A DNA stretch of 64,000 nucleotides from Parus major (Eukaryota > Chordata > Aves > Passeriformes > Paridae), in assembly GCF_001522545.3 (NCBI RefSeq), contig NC_031776.1, positions 23,469,995 through 23,533,994 of the forward strand, in the 5' to 3' direction. The stretch's first letter is position 1; every line of letters begins with the position of its first letter. Below, piece after piece: positions 46,401 through 59,615 of the stretch. The notes beneath the pieces were generated by a model that did not search any database, was not told where the DNA came from, and was given only the letters and a program-made list of their open reading frames with translations. The position numbers and the translations under genes are program-made.

Positions 46401-49151
46401 GGAGATTTAACAGTTTTTACCTCTTGGTCTACACGCTCTGTCCATTTTCAGTTTAGTTCATGTAATGCTAAGAAATGAGCCTCTTGGGAAACAAAGATTT
46501 TACTGCAGTAGGAAAATCAGCAAAACAGGAAAGATTACACCACACCATCCAACATTGCTTGAAGACACAAAAGAAAAACATAGGAGAGTATATTGACTCA
46601 AGGTGTGTCCTGCCATGCACATTCCAGCTCAGGGGCTCCTGAATAGTGGCAAATGGGTGGATCACACCGATAAACTACTTCAAAGCAGCACACCCAGAAC
46701 TCCTAAGCCCATAGCACTGCAGAGGAGAAATGTCTCTTCAAATCCTTCTGCATGGAGCTGAGACAAAGGTTCCATGTTTGCTGTTCTTCTCCCACAAGGG
46801 TGTCACGGTTGCTTTTCCTCCTCACTACCCCCCGCCCCAGCTGCTGAATTTACAGCTTCCTCTTTTCCCTCCCTTTCTCTTCTTCAGATTATGCAGTGAT
46901 TACACATTTCTCAGGCAGAAACAACACCCCTTCCACTGGCTATCATACACTAGCAGAGGCCTTATCAAGTGCCAGAGAGGGAAAGCATAAAATCACAGGC
47001 CAACAGTGTTTACAGCCCATTTTCCCCCATGTGTTTTTTACCTTCTTCACACTATCATGGAGTCACACTTGAGAATCACACTCTTCTGTAGCCTGCATGT
47101 ACTGTCCTGCAGAATTGCTGCCCATCCAATAGTTCTTCCACCTCCTGTTTTTTATTCCAAATGAACTGAACGACACATATGTCTAACAAGTTGAATCCTG
47201 GTTTCTTTCCTCTTTCAATCCATTTATGAAATTGCAGTGATATTTTTTTTAGCTCTAATCTTCTCAGTCATGGTGCTTTACATCCCCCTCATTGTGGTGA
47301 AATTCCAGATTTCAGAAGAACTATTTTGTCTTCATCCAGGTCATGAAAGGACACTGCACATCCCAAGGTAGCCAGTCCTGGGAATAACCACTTCTTAAGG
47401 CACAGCTTAAGATAGATCACTCTACCTGCTTTTGCAGCTATTTTGGCATACACCAAAGTGCACAACACTTCCAAGCTTGCGCAGGAGAATGGCATTTAAA
47501 ACAACATCAAAGCCTTACTAAAGGAATAAGAAAATAAAGAAGGTGGGAGGGCAATTTAACAGTATTTATCCTTAACTCCCCCCTTCCCTGGTTTTCCTTT
47601 TACTTATTATGTTCTGAGAACTTACTAAAGATTTAATTATTTACTGTACTGCTTTCCACTTTCTGAACACAAAGAATCTCTGACTCCCTGACATCTTTGC
47701 CCTCTCTCATCCCCTTCCAAAGCAGATGATATATTTGTAATCTCACACATGATTTTCAAGGGAAATCAGTAAAACTTGCATTGCCCAGTTGTATATTTGC
47801 CTTGGATGGAATTCACCTGGCTCAGCTGGTTTGAAAACATCTCCACTGTCTAAACACACTCTGACATTTCCTATTTTATCTCTAATCGCTTTTTGCTGCT
47901 GATGTTAATTGTGTTGCTGCCTGATTGCAGATGACCTTTGTAAATGGACAGTCTTCCACAGCTGTCAATTATTTAATTAGCTCAAAAGGCAGAAGCATAT
48001 GCTGTGTGTCCAAAGGTTTCATCCCAGCTGAATCTCATGTAACAGACAGGAGGAGTCCATTCAATGTAATTTCATTTGCTTTATTTGTTTTTCTGTAAGA
48101 AGTAAAGAGAACAATAAAGTTGGAAAAGTCCAGCTCCAAAATTACAGGAATTTCTGACATTAAAGTTTCTTTTCCAACCTTAACCAAGTATTTCTCTACA
48201 CTGTGATACAGATTCAACTACAGGACCTGGTACTTTTTGTCTGGCAATGTCACAGTCTATTTCAATATGTATTGGGATAAAGTTAGAGCTGTGCACTGAA
48301 GGAGTCATGAGACTTTTATCTCATTTGTTACAAAAATTGAAAGACAGAGTGTGAAAGAGGAAATTCTTATGATTATGGTAACTAAATGGCACTTTAAGAA
48401 TTAAACTCTGGTTCTGTTCAGCAGATTGCCTGTAATCTGATTTACATATCACTTGAACCAAGTCTCTCACCAGTAAGCACTGGCTGTGTGAATCACATTT
48501 TCTTAGTGCTCAGATTGAGATAAGTCAGATCTGCTTAAATGTTGAGCACTCACAGGTGTTTGTGAATGGAGCTTCACTTTCTAAACAGAAAACGCCTCAT
48601 TTTGCTAAATGTTAAAAAAAATCAGCTGCAAGGGGCAGCTCAGAGGGGCACTGAGCTTTCTTAGATTTTTGTATCTTTTAAAATATTGTGCCTTTATTGC
48701 CACATATTAGTTTATCAGCATTTACGTCCCATGCTATTGGAAAAAAATACCCCAAAAGTATTTTTTGAGAAGATACGTTAGAGTGACATGTATTATGGAG
48801 AGATTGCTTTGTGCAATTTGTGAAAATAGGGTTTGACCACACTGTATAAGGACAAACCAAAATGCTGAATCTGATTCTCATTAAACATCCTCCCGTGGCC
48901 CCACTATATAAGCCTGGCAAGCCAGAGAAAGAGCAGCATGAACTCGTGAGGATGAAGATTGTTCCAGATTGCATACCTACAAGGAACAGGAAGGGAGGAC
49001 AGGATTAGTTTTACATTCATATATTAATAATTAGCATGACTAAACTCTTAGTATTTCCATTGCAATTTCATGGTGCACAGACCTCTCTGGATGCATTTCT
49101 AAAGCAGAGAAAAGTACTACAGTGGCTTTTTATCCCCGTTTTTCAGTTCGG

Positions 49152-49165
49152 CCACTGGAGGGCAA
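49152..49165 (+). promoter_or_regulatory. CTCF-like motif
   Basis: CCACTGGAGGGCAA matches the CTCF core pattern CCASYAGRKGGCRS at 12 of 14 positions. It lies in a local GC-rich, CpG-containing patch (about 49150-49255) in AT-rich intergenic DNA. This is only a motif match. Confidence 0.35.
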
Positions 49166-52100
49166 CGTGACCCCAGACAGCAGGCGGAGGCAGCTCTGCA
49201 GCCCGCAGGCGTAGGGAGCGGCACCCAGCGAGCACTGCCGAACTGCAGGGGAATTTCTGCACGAGTCTGGCAGAAACTGGGCAATAACAGCAGCAAAGAA
49301 ACATATGCTCTTACACTTTCCCTTCTGGGGAGATAGATTAAAAAAATTTCTTCCTACATCTAAGATCTGTATTTCTGTTTAGGATTGCTTCACGAGTTCT
49401 AAATCCATGGATTAGCCAAAGGATTTCTGCAGGCAGTGAGGCAAGGGCCACTCAGCCTGGTATCAGGAGAGGTGAAAATTTCCTATTGCTAAGTAAGTGA
49501 AAAGCCCCAGACATCACTGGAAACAGACCTTTAGCAGACCTTTCTGGATTAGTTGTTAAATCTGTTACAACGAATTATTTGTTTGTTTATTACATTTTAT
49601 AGGACTATCTGCCATGTAGAGACTGATTCTCTTTCAAACAAATAATTGGGCTCAACTGAGCTCCAGAGCACCTGGGTTCCTAGAGAAGACCAGAGAGATC
49701 ATGTCATTTGTACTTGCTTTGGGGAAAGCAACAGCCCAGCAAAAGAGTATCCAATAGTGTTTGGATAAAAGTGAAAGCCAGTTTTTATTAAGAGGTTGTA
49801 AGTGCCAAGTGGTTGCTGCTGTTTCAGAAGGGGTTGTCGCAGAAGCAGAATCTCATCCATCTTGTTCTCCACGTGCCCTTTTGTTTTGCAGTCTTTATCA
49901 CACCGCTGCCTCTGCAGTGTCTTTGTTGGCAGCCATTAGCAATCCAGCTGTGTTTGCAGGGTCTCTGGAAAGCGCTTTCATGCAGCAGATTGTTCAGGAC
50001 CAGCTAGCTGGGATAATTCACTGCATGAAGGATTTGCTTAGCAGATGCACAAGGATAAGCCTTTAGTATCCTCCCCTTCAGTTTCATCCTGCCCTCACCA
50101 GCATCATGTATGTTTGCATGCACACACGCACATGCGCTGGCTAATAATCTAATTTAATCCTCACAGCACAGGATTTTGTTCCTTATCCATTCAACTGTGG
50201 GACGGGATGAGGAGTCTTCAGCTGCCAAACAAGGCTCTTTCTGAGCTGAGTGGATCCCATTTTAAATTTCTGTTTGCCTGCACCTGGAAGCAGATTGAAA
50301 TCAGACTGAAAGAATAAAATTTCAGATCTTTTGAAAAATATTTGCTTTAATTGCACTTTCAAAATGAAGCATTGTAGCATTGAGGAGGGGACGTCATGTT
50401 TTAAATATTTTAATTCTTGTGAGTTTCCAGCTTGTACAGCTTTGGGGGACAAAGCAGCAATGTGAAAGAGCTTATATTTGAGAGGAAAGAAGGGATTATG
50501 TTTGGTTTCTATTTGTGTTAATGGATGCTAACCCATTACACTAGCAGATACGTGACAGTGTCAGATGTAGAGGTAGGGGAATAATAATTTCAAATTTTCT
50601 GTCAGTTATTTTATACAGAAATTCCTTGGAAGGGAGTTATCAAGATGACAATGATTTCTGCAGGTTTTTTTGTCCTAGACATTCAAGACAGACATTAAAT
50701 TTTTTATAACCTTCTATTGAAATAAATGGCAAATTTAGCCATCAAAACACACTTGGTTTTAGGGTGAAACTGGAGCCTCAGAGCAATTCTGCTGTAATCA
50801 TGGGGCTGGCTGAAGTCACTACCATGACATGAAACTTTTGCCTTGGAGCCTGTTTCGATACTAGAGTCCATCACTCCAGTGGTGTTTAATCACATTAGAG
50901 AGAAGCCAGTGCTATAATCACTGTGAGTCACTGAAGGCAGCTCTACCAACACATATTTGGGGAGAACTGAGATACCATTTAGCAATGACACTACGTGTGC
51001 CTTGGGATGATACTGCTCATTATATTAAACATTTCACTTTTTTCTTTACTACATGCAGATACGACAAATTATTTCTGCTCCTTTCTTAGGTCACAGAGGA
51101 GCTCATTTGAATAAATTAATGAAGGTTAAACTTGCTTGTGTTTATTAATTCTGTATGCCATTTTTACATGGATAAAGTGTTAAGGAAAATCTCCATTATC
51201 ATGGAAGGATATTCTAGTAATTGCCTGTAATTATAAGGGCACTTCACTACAAATACAATTTAAGTACATCATTAGAAACTGACACTTCCATACTTCAGGA
51301 CAAGAATGTATTTTAGAAAGGACTGAATAAAAGGCATGTTCTCCTTAGGCTGACTACCCCAGGAGCTGTTGGATTCATGCCCAGCATTGACACTATAAAA
51401 GCCATTCAATTTATTTATGATATTTGGGATGATCAGATCACTACTGCAGGTTATTCAGATAATCAGGCTAGAATAAATTAAGCTATATTTGTGTTATATC
51501 CTAATGAGCCAGTTTGCTGGTATTTTGTAGTAGAAGTAATTGATTTTCTTACCTTATCACTGTAGGAACAGAAAGTATTTGGCATATGTATGAAGACAGG
51601 CAAAGGCACCTTCAAATATATTGGTCTTAATATACCTTACTGCTAGAGGAACTTGTAATAAACCATGCTCTGGGGGAACATGTTGCTTGGGAGGTGGGGG
51701 GTTTATCCTATTTGCAGGCAGAACATACTATCAAAATCAGCAGTTATTCTTTTTTATCTTGTGAAGCTAAGTTTCCACCTGGAAGAAATGGGTGGGAAAA
51801 GGAGCCCTAAGACAAGGGCATCACATCTAAGATTTGTATCTTAACAGGCTCCAGGTCAAATTCATCCATGGCATATCTAATTTCAATGGATACAAACCAC
51901 ATGAGATTTTAGCTGCTGCACTCTGGGAGTAAGGTTTTAGGTTTTAGCACACTAAAAGCAAGGACATTTTTTAACACAGGGAAAAATGCATTGTTGGCCT
52001 GACTCAGGCATTCTTTGTATTTTAATTCATTCTGACAGACCTCAGTTACTGTATAATGACATGAAATTAGGAGAAGTGAAAGTTAATGGAACTGGGTGAC

Positions 52101-54307
52101 CAAGGGGGATACATGAGAGACCCTCAAGCCTCTTTTCTTTGGACTGCTTGTTTGCATGCAAACACACTTCACCTGTTATGTGGAAGGATGCTTAAGGGGG
52201 CTTTTTGACCCCCCTGATAATTTACCTGGACCTAACACACAACCACAAACCTTCCGTCATCATTAAGTGGCTGCCTGTTGGAAGAGAAATCATGCTTTAG
52301 TAGTTAAGACAATAAAACACTATGTCTATTCTAATTCACCAAATTAATTGAAAATTTGTGTTTCCAGGTGGATTAGCCTCCTGAATTTGATTCAACCCCT
52401 CTTTTTTCTCTTTTTCTAAGTTCCCTTTTCCATTCAGGATATAAATGTGCATGGACTAATCTAGGGATGAAAGCACATTAATGTAACTGCCTCCACATTG
52501 CCAAGTGCTTGGAAAGAAGTAGGGAGGGCACTGATCCCATAGATAATTCACTGTCTGGGACAAAATGGGGTTGCATAAATGTTGAGACAAATTGTGTCCA
52601 TCACAGTGGGGTGCAAATACTTTTTTTCTCTCTGTAATGCGATGTAATTGCATGTTTCAGTGTGCAAGAGCACATTGGAGTGGCTTTTCTTAGCTAGTGT
52701 TTGCAGTTTCTAAAAGGTACCTGTGGGGGGGGTGGTTACAAGGATCCATGGTGCAACCTCTGCTAATAATCTAGCAAGGAATTGCAGGATCCTGGCTTTA
52801 GGATTCAAAGCACTGACCAGAGGGACTAGAAGGGTGAATTCAAGAGACTTGCTGTGGATAAAAGCACATTCATGCTGTTGTTTCAGTCCTCAAAGAAACT
52901 AAATGGGGTGGGTAAGTCAGCAGGCAGAATTAGCACCTCCTCTCCCCCTCCTGAGATACACGGGCAGTCACACAGGTGTGCTTTGCCTGGTGGAAAGATC
53001 TTCAAAAGAAGTCTCTCAGTGATAACAATTATCTTATAAAATTAATACCTTGCACCTCAGAAGTGAGAACTGCAAATGCTAATGAGCTAATTCTCTGGGC
53101 CCACTATCTCCATCTCACCCTGTCACAGCGGGAAGCTGAGTGTCCTTCATTATGTTCTTCACTGGAGGTGGGAAGTCCTCAACACACATCTGCCACATAA
53201 GGAATTCTGTTCCCTTGGCTGTGTTTGCAACAGGCATCAAACCAAAAGCATCTTCCTGTTATTTCTAACTGTTGCACTTCCTGTTTGAGGGAATCACCTG
53301 CAGGTAGCTTTTTGGCTCAAAGAGCTGTTTTACTGAAACAGTGCAAAGCCTCAGCTAGGAATTTTGTTCGGGTTTTCTGAAGATCTATCTCTCCTTAGAA
53401 GAAAGAAGATTTCAAATAAGTGTAATAAGACTATGTGGGAGAGATCCAAAGGTGTCATTTAATATTTAGACACCTTGAAGAACTGCAGTGGTGGATTCTC
53501 TTGATTTATGAGAGACATCCCTGAAGTACCCAAGGGTTGTAAGAATCTTCCCAGCACAGCTGTAAATAGCAGCTCCAAGTCACAGACACACACACCATGT
53601 TTGTAGAATTAAAAGTACTTCCTGTTTTGGTATGGAAGCGTGTCCCCCGCTATAGATCCTTGGGGCTAAAGCTAAACAGATACCAAATGAGTAAAATGAA
53701 ATCAAAAGTTTTCATTTGTGAGCTATGAAGTAAAAAAACCCCAGGCCCCAGAGATATATGACAATTCTGGATAGGCACAGTTTAACAAGGGGTAGAACTT
53801 AGACCAATTTCAGACACACTTGAAGGTGGATCTTCAGATACAATGAATTCTAATCATTTATCAGCATAGAATGACTATGTCTGCCCCACAGCACTGATTT
53901 TAACACAAAGTCAAACAGAAGCATGAGAGCAACACTCCTGTAAAGCCACATACATCTTTATTTTCCACCCAGGCCAGCAAGGATGGGAAAAGGGAATGCA
54001 ATTAAAAATAACAATCAGCAAACAGTACCTTTACTTAAAAAACATCCAGACTAGAGCAGCCAGAAACACACTCAACAATCAGAGTAACTGGAATTCCCTG
54101 CATTCTGACAGTGGCACATAAGCAGAAGTTACTTGGGAGTTTCTGCAAGCGGGGTAGAACGAGACAAAAACTTGTGCTTTTTTTCTTGTACAACAATTGA
54201 TAATGATTATATATTTTGCAACAGGGAAGCTGCTACAGAAGGTAATGGGCAAGTGACAAAGCTATCCAGTTGTTTAGAGAAAAGTCTGAATTAAACTTTT
54301 ACAAATA

Positions 54308-54345
54308 GCACCAGAACTAATCCCAAGCACCAGAACTAATCCCAA
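54308..54345. repeat. 19-bp perfect tandem duplication
   Basis: GCACCAGAACTAATCCCAA occurs twice head to tail in the TMEM169-XRCC5 intergenic region. Confidence 0.95.
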
Positions 54346-57116
54346 GCTTAAAATAGCACCCACCAAAATCAATGACAGAACACCTTGAATTTAGCAGGAG
54401 CCAATGCAAGCTTAGTTAAATGTAAAGAAGTAGAAAACACAGGATGGATTGTCCCAGAATATTCTCCAAAATGTGACCTCCAAACCCAGAAGCACACCTG
54501 CCACTGCAGAGGGAGGGTACTGTGACTCCTCTGACACTCCTTTGTGTCTTCGTAGCAGTAAGAGGCACAGATTTGGTTTTGTCTCCACTCCAGCCGGCTA
54601 TTAACAATCATGAAAGCAAATCCTGCAGCTCAGCAGACATTTTACACGGATGTATTCTGTAATGAGCTGGTATTTATCATTGAAGCCCTGTGTAAGCTGA
54701 AGGCTCTTTGTGCTACTGACCCCAGCCTTTGGTCTAGTCTTGAACAGCTGCTGTTTGGCAGTGACAGCTGAATTGGGTTTTCTCCCTCTGCAGCAATGCA
54801 CACTTGCCAGCCATCCTTTCCCCAAACTTGTCTGTTGCATTTTAGGGCCAAGATACACAATCCATCCCTTTCATGCCAGCAGTGTCCCTTTAGGCAAAGC
54901 GTGAGAACACTTGCCAGTAGACCTTCCTTTTCCTTAATGCTTGTTAAGCATCACTTATTCCCACCCTCTAGCCATGTGGGAACCTGCAATTGCCATGTGG
55001 AGCAGTTATTAAGCAGAGTGGCTGCACTAGGTCACTACAGACTGCCAGCTCTGGCATGGCTCATCCTCAGCATCTCCATTAATTCAGAGGCAAATCATCC
55101 TGCCTGATTCAAACAGGCCTGTGAAAGGCATTCCACTGCTTGAACCAGTCCCAGGCATATGTCAGCCCTTTAAAGCCCACTAAACTACCTGACATTGTCT
55201 CACACATTGGGGTCTATTTTTTTTTTTTTCTGGAAGTTGGTAATTGCTTTGAAAGACCTCACCAGTAAAAAAGGAAAGTAGGAAGCAACAAACACAGCCT
55301 GGCTCTACCTGTGCCCAGGGAGCACCACTGCTTTCTCAGGTAAGTGTGGGGCCAAGACTGCTCTTGATATTTGGTTTGTGCGTTATTCACTGTTAAGACT
55401 TCAGCCAATGCTAAGAGGCTCCTTTGACCTCCCAGGGATCAAGGATGCAGCAGATACTACTTATTTCTCAGTGTCTGGACTAGAGGATCAGATGGACTTG
55501 TTTATACATCACCAGTTCCCAGATGTTCTAACCAGGACAGTCATTGTAGTCTTGAGCTCAACCTTAAAATGCAACACAAAGTATTAGTTTCTGTGAAATA
55601 CAGCTTCTGAATGCTTCTTTTTGCCATCCTAACGCTAGAACAGTTCCCCATGATAGGAAGACTGGGGAAGTGAGACACCTTCAGAGACAGGAGTGACCAT
55701 GCAACTGACAGACTGTATGCCACAACTTACCTACCTACACACATGCAAATGGTGGGCTCCTCTGGCTTGGGGATCACCGACTTTCCAGCAGCACCAGCTG
55801 AACTGGAGCACTGAGAAAATTAACCATGTTTCAAATGTGTTACTCAGCCCCCATTAGAATTTGCTACACCTCTCTCTAATTTTGCTCATCTCCTTCCTAG
55901 GCCAAAACCCCAATAGTTGATCAAGAAAAAAGAATTTTTCTGCTAGTAATTTTTTTAAGAGACAATTAAATTTTTTCTAGCCTATGGTGGCCACCTCAGC
56001 CTGGTCAGGAAGCCCACTGTGAAGCCGTGAAAAATCCAAAAAGGAGGGAAAACCATTATGAAAATAAGACACGAAGGGGGGACAATGTATGATCATTATG
56101 ATCTGTTGCTCTTCCATATAATTAAGCAGGAAGAGGGATGAGGTGGGGAAAGGCAACACAGATTTCCAGAGCTGAGGCACAGATGGACATGAACTTCTGG
56201 ACTCCCAATTCTGAAAGGAGAGGTCCAACAGCTCTTCCATAAGAGCAAGCTGAAACCCACAATAATTTGTTTCAGAGCCCTTCGCATCCCAAGAGCCTTC
56301 AACTCCACCTCCCTAAATCCAGGTGCTGCAAGTCCACACCTGCATTGCAGAGAGATGTAAATGGATTGCCCCTTCCTTAGGGACAGGCACCTCCTTAGGT
56401 GTTTCCTCCCTATAATGCAACTGTTTGCACTGCACACCGTGTATGACTCCTGTAGATGGTTCCTTCCTAGCAGTGCACATATCAAGAGATCCACTGCAGG
56501 TGTATTCCAAGCACCTATCTGAGCACCTGCACTTGAGGGATCTTGGTGACACCCCCATCAGGTCCCCACACACCGCATTACAAAGCAAGCCCTGTTCTTC
56601 CGTCGTGCAATGGGGCTGTTTCAGGTCAGTGCAGAACTCACCTGCCTTTGTTGGCAGCTATGCTGTCCTCTCCCACTATTCCAGTGGTCTGTGACACTGA
56701 ACTCTGACAGTGTCTAAGCCGTCAGCCTGCCGAAGTTAGCTGCTTTTGTTGGAAAGACTGGGAAAGGACCCTAAGAAAACTGCAGGAACATCACACATTT
56801 TGCAATTTAGCCTCCACCTCTGAATAGGTTCCTATCTCTTGAAGTTCATCCCCCAAGCAGAGACTTCTTTTCACTGTGTCATAGTGCTGAAAAGTAAAGT
56901 CTACCTTGACAGAAGTGGACTTTTCATAATATATCTCTGCTACTCCACAAACAGCCAGAGCCCTGCAGACCTGGATTTTCTTATGATTCCCAGAAGCCGT
57001 AATTAAGCTACAACACATGAGAAATCCTTGGAAAGCCATGCACCTCCCCACCCAGAGCATGTGAAGCTAGCATTCTTGCATTCTGTGACATTCAAAGAGG
57101 ACCCTCAGCCCAATAC

Positions 57117-57122
57117 TTTATT
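57117..57122 (-). terminator. Candidate polyadenylation signal of TMEM169
   Basis: AATAAA on the minus strand (TTTATT on plus), about 110 nt past the TMEM169 stop codon. It is the first canonical hexamer downstream of the stop. A longer 3' UTR using a later signal is possible. Confidence 0.4.
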
Positions 57123-57230
57123 CATTAAGTTTGTGTTTAAATATATATGTATATTTTTTAAAAAATCAGTGTATTATTTTCTAGGTGAGAACACTCGCAT
57201 GTGACCAAAATAGTCATCCAGGACAAAGGC

Positions 57231-57853
57231 TCAGACTGCTGAGGTCTCAACCCCCTGTGCAGAGCTCTTGCCAGAGAGACTACCTGAGATATTGTCAGAA
57301 TCAAGCAGCTCGACAATGCTGTACGGAGAACAATCTTCCAAGCCCAGCTTGCTGCAGAGCCAGCCACAGAATCCTTTCTCCATATCCCTGACAGCGTGCC
57401 ACCAGTACCCAAAGGACCATGCTACCTGGGCTACAGCTGAATACAGGCCTAGGGAGAAAGAAACAACCATAATTATAATTGGGTAGAAGATAATCAAAAA
57501 GGGGCAAAAGGTGATTTTGTGCCAGAAGGTCCTCTCTTCATTGTACACCAAGAAGATGTTGTACCATGTAATGGTTCCATAGTAGAATGAAACCACGAAG
57601 GACACTACAAAAATGATGGGGAGGCAAATGATGGTCCAGAGGACGATGTGGGGCCCTCTGTCTAACCCAATATCACACTTCTTCTTCTTCTCAGGTACAT
57701 CTTCTTTAGGAGGTTCCTTTGACTTAGCCAGTTCCTGCAGCTCTTTATCCGTTAGTGTGACGTGGATATCCACCATCTGACCTTTCTTCTTTCCCCTGGT
57801 GATTGTTCCAGTCAAGGTGACATATCGGCTGTCTAAAGGCATGTTCCAGACAC
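57231..57853 (-). CDS. TMEM169: TMEM169 last coding exon
   Basis: Completes G91, then residues 92-297 and stop. Acceptor gttgtag|GTGTCT. It holds both membrane segments and the conserved tail. The open frame extends upstream of the acceptor to 57950, but that part is intronic, because the join to the first exon restores the family sequence directly before WNMPLDSRY. Confidence 0.96.
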
Positions 57854-59615
57854 CTACAACACAGATAAACTCATCTACATCAGACTTATTTTCTGGACAA
57901 AGTATTTTGTGTAAATCCTCAAAGACCCCAAAGACAATTAGATAGTGCATATGGAGTTACAGTTAAAACTAAATTTAAAAAGATGGAAGGCAAGAAGCAA
58001 TGCAGTATGAAGAAAATTACCACAGAAGAAAATGGAAGAAGAGCTAATGAGGAAAAAGACAGGAATTCCAGATGATAGAAATCACAAGGGAGAAAACTCC
58101 AGGATCTCCACTAGGGACAATTCATGAAGGGAAAGTGCTGCAACAGAGTAAGTCAATTGAAAATGGTATGCCTGTTTTCTCTGTTTACTTCATAGATTTA
58201 TTGCTGAACAGCATGGACACTTGGGATTAATTAGATAAATACCACTGAGATACTTGTTTTGGAATAAGCACATCCACACATGGAATTATACCTGAATAGC
58301 TAGTATTTCACTTTACATTTGCGTTGTATCTCAATCCAAACTAATTTTTGAAGGTTAGAAAAACTTAACAAACTGCCATAAAATTATATTTGCAGTCTGA
58401 GAGATCAGCAGAGGCACCAAACTGGACAGTGCTGGTATATGTGTTAAAGCTACAAAGGGACTGCCTTAGCTTTCAAGTGACATTGGTATTGGATGGGCCA
58501 TGCAGTGGTACTGGCCATAAACTCCTCTTTGGGGCTACAGTGTATTTCCTCCTGGTTTTAATTCTGACTAGCTTGGAAGAGGGTCTTCAGAAATTCTTAA
58601 AAAGAGGCTGAGCAGCTTGAAGTGCTCTGCAAAAGTAGGATGGCAGCAGGTAAGCAATGAGGATAGGGTCTGGGATCATGGGGGAATCTAGTGTATCTGG
58701 TGGAACAAGAACATTTAAGCCCCTCTCAGCCTGCACTGCTGACTCACAAGAGTATTTAGCCACAGGACCTGCCTTCCACACTTCCCTGAAAAGGTACCCA
58801 GGGCAGACAGCATAAGTGAAAGTGATTCCAAGATCCCCCATGATGACCTTACCAAATAATCACCCTTTAAGAGGAAGCAGTGCTGAGTATATGCAAACAG
58901 AAGGCAACAACAAATCCTAGATAATGAGTTAAATTCCCTATCAAAGGTAGAGCCATTAACTCCATCTGCTTCCATCCTTTCACTTAACAGGCAGTTATTC
59001 AGGTATGGACAGTGGCTTGATCACAGCCTAGAATGACATCATTGACTTAATGCTTGCATAGCACTACAACCAGCACATCAACCCCAACCAGCACATACAT
59101 TCAAACTAAGACTGTAGCAACAACCAAACTTTGCTAGTTTGAGAACAAACTAGCAAAGAACTGAAGGAGACATCCCAAATCAGCCTGTAATGCTTTCTGT
59201 TTCAGAACACTTTCATGTATGAACTCAAGCTCTCCTTGCCTGCAGTCTTGGAGAGGGTTGGTCCCACAGTCACTTCTATTTCACTTTAGAGCATGATGGT
59301 ATCAAAAAAGCTTATGTGAAGTGAGAGTTCTCAGGACTACATACCATCTGTCATAGACTGACCCAGGAACTTGGAGCCTTCCTCAGAGCTCCTCTCCCCT
59401 CCTTCTTCATCCACCTGTTCTTCTTCCACCTTATTGTCATTTTCAGACCGATACACTATTATTGACTCGGGACGGGACTCTTTCTTCTTCTTTTTCCTCC
59501 GGTCCATAGTGGCCTCCCCATCAAAGGTCACAGTGGTTGCCACAGCCCTTCTCATTGTGCCACAGCGAGGGCTCTGGCCTCCGGACTTGCTGTCCTTCTG
59601 CACGGTCTCCTCCAT
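57231..59615 (-). CDS. TMEM169: TMEM169, two coding exons, 297 codons
   Basis: A two-pass membrane protein of unknown molecular function. The exons at 59345-59615 (271 nt) and 57231-57853 (623 nt including stop) join in frame to 297 residues, the same length as I recall for the human protein. Features in order: an acidic and lysine-rich cytosolic-type N-terminus with DRRKKKKKESRPESII; the conserved MPLDSRYVTLTGTITRGK (95-112); a first hydrophobic segment at about 160-181; a loop with YNIFLVYNEERTFWHK; a second hydrophobic segment at about 208-231; a conserved tail with EKGFCGWLCSKLGLEDC; and a C-terminal ETSAV. The start chosen is ATG at 59615, with G at -3 and +4. An in-frame ATG at 59648, with A at -3, would add 11 residues. 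The gene lies upstream of XRCC5 in tandem, as in human. The 5' non-coding exon(s) were not located. Confidence 0.96.
57854..59344. other. TMEM169 intron between coding exons
   Basis: 1.5 kb GT-AG intron (GTATGT...TTGTAG). It contains the short perfect inverted repeat at 59129-59158. No other feature was recognised. Confidence 0.85.
59129..59158. repeat. Perfect 13-bp inverted repeat (hairpin)
   Basis: CTTTGCTAGTTTG and CAAACTAGCAAAG with a 4-base loop (AGAA), in the TMEM169 intron. Confidence 0.95.
59345..59615 (-). CDS. TMEM169: TMEM169 first coding exon
   Basis: Residues 1-90 plus one base of G91. It starts MEETVQKDSK and includes TFDGEATMDRRKKKKKES and RPESIIVYRSENDNK, then an acidic EEEQVDEEGGE stretch. 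Donor GATG|GTATGT. A plausible acceptor (gctacag) lies just before the alternative ATG at 59648, which would place that ATG at the very 5' end of this exon. Confidence 0.93.

Larger units (their letters stand above)
43482..57116. other. Intergenic region between TMEM169 and XRCC5
   Basis: About 13.6 kb with no frame I can link to a protein family on either strand. It holds a GC-rich patch with a CTCF-like motif near 49.15 kb and a 19-bp tandem duplication at 54.3 kb. Part of the right end could be TMEM169 3' UTR. No tRNA, rRNA or snRNA gene was recognised. Confidence 0.6.

Noticed and set aside
56096..56494. 132-codon minus-strand frame downstream of TMEM169
   Set aside because: No recognised domain, overlaps other frames of similar length and lacks consistent start context; treated as intergenic or 3' flank.
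57854..57950. Upstream extension of the TMEM169 open frame (starting MHYLIVFGVF)
   Set aside because: It precedes a good acceptor and does not match the family. The join from the exon at 59345 restores the expected sequence and a 297-codon length.
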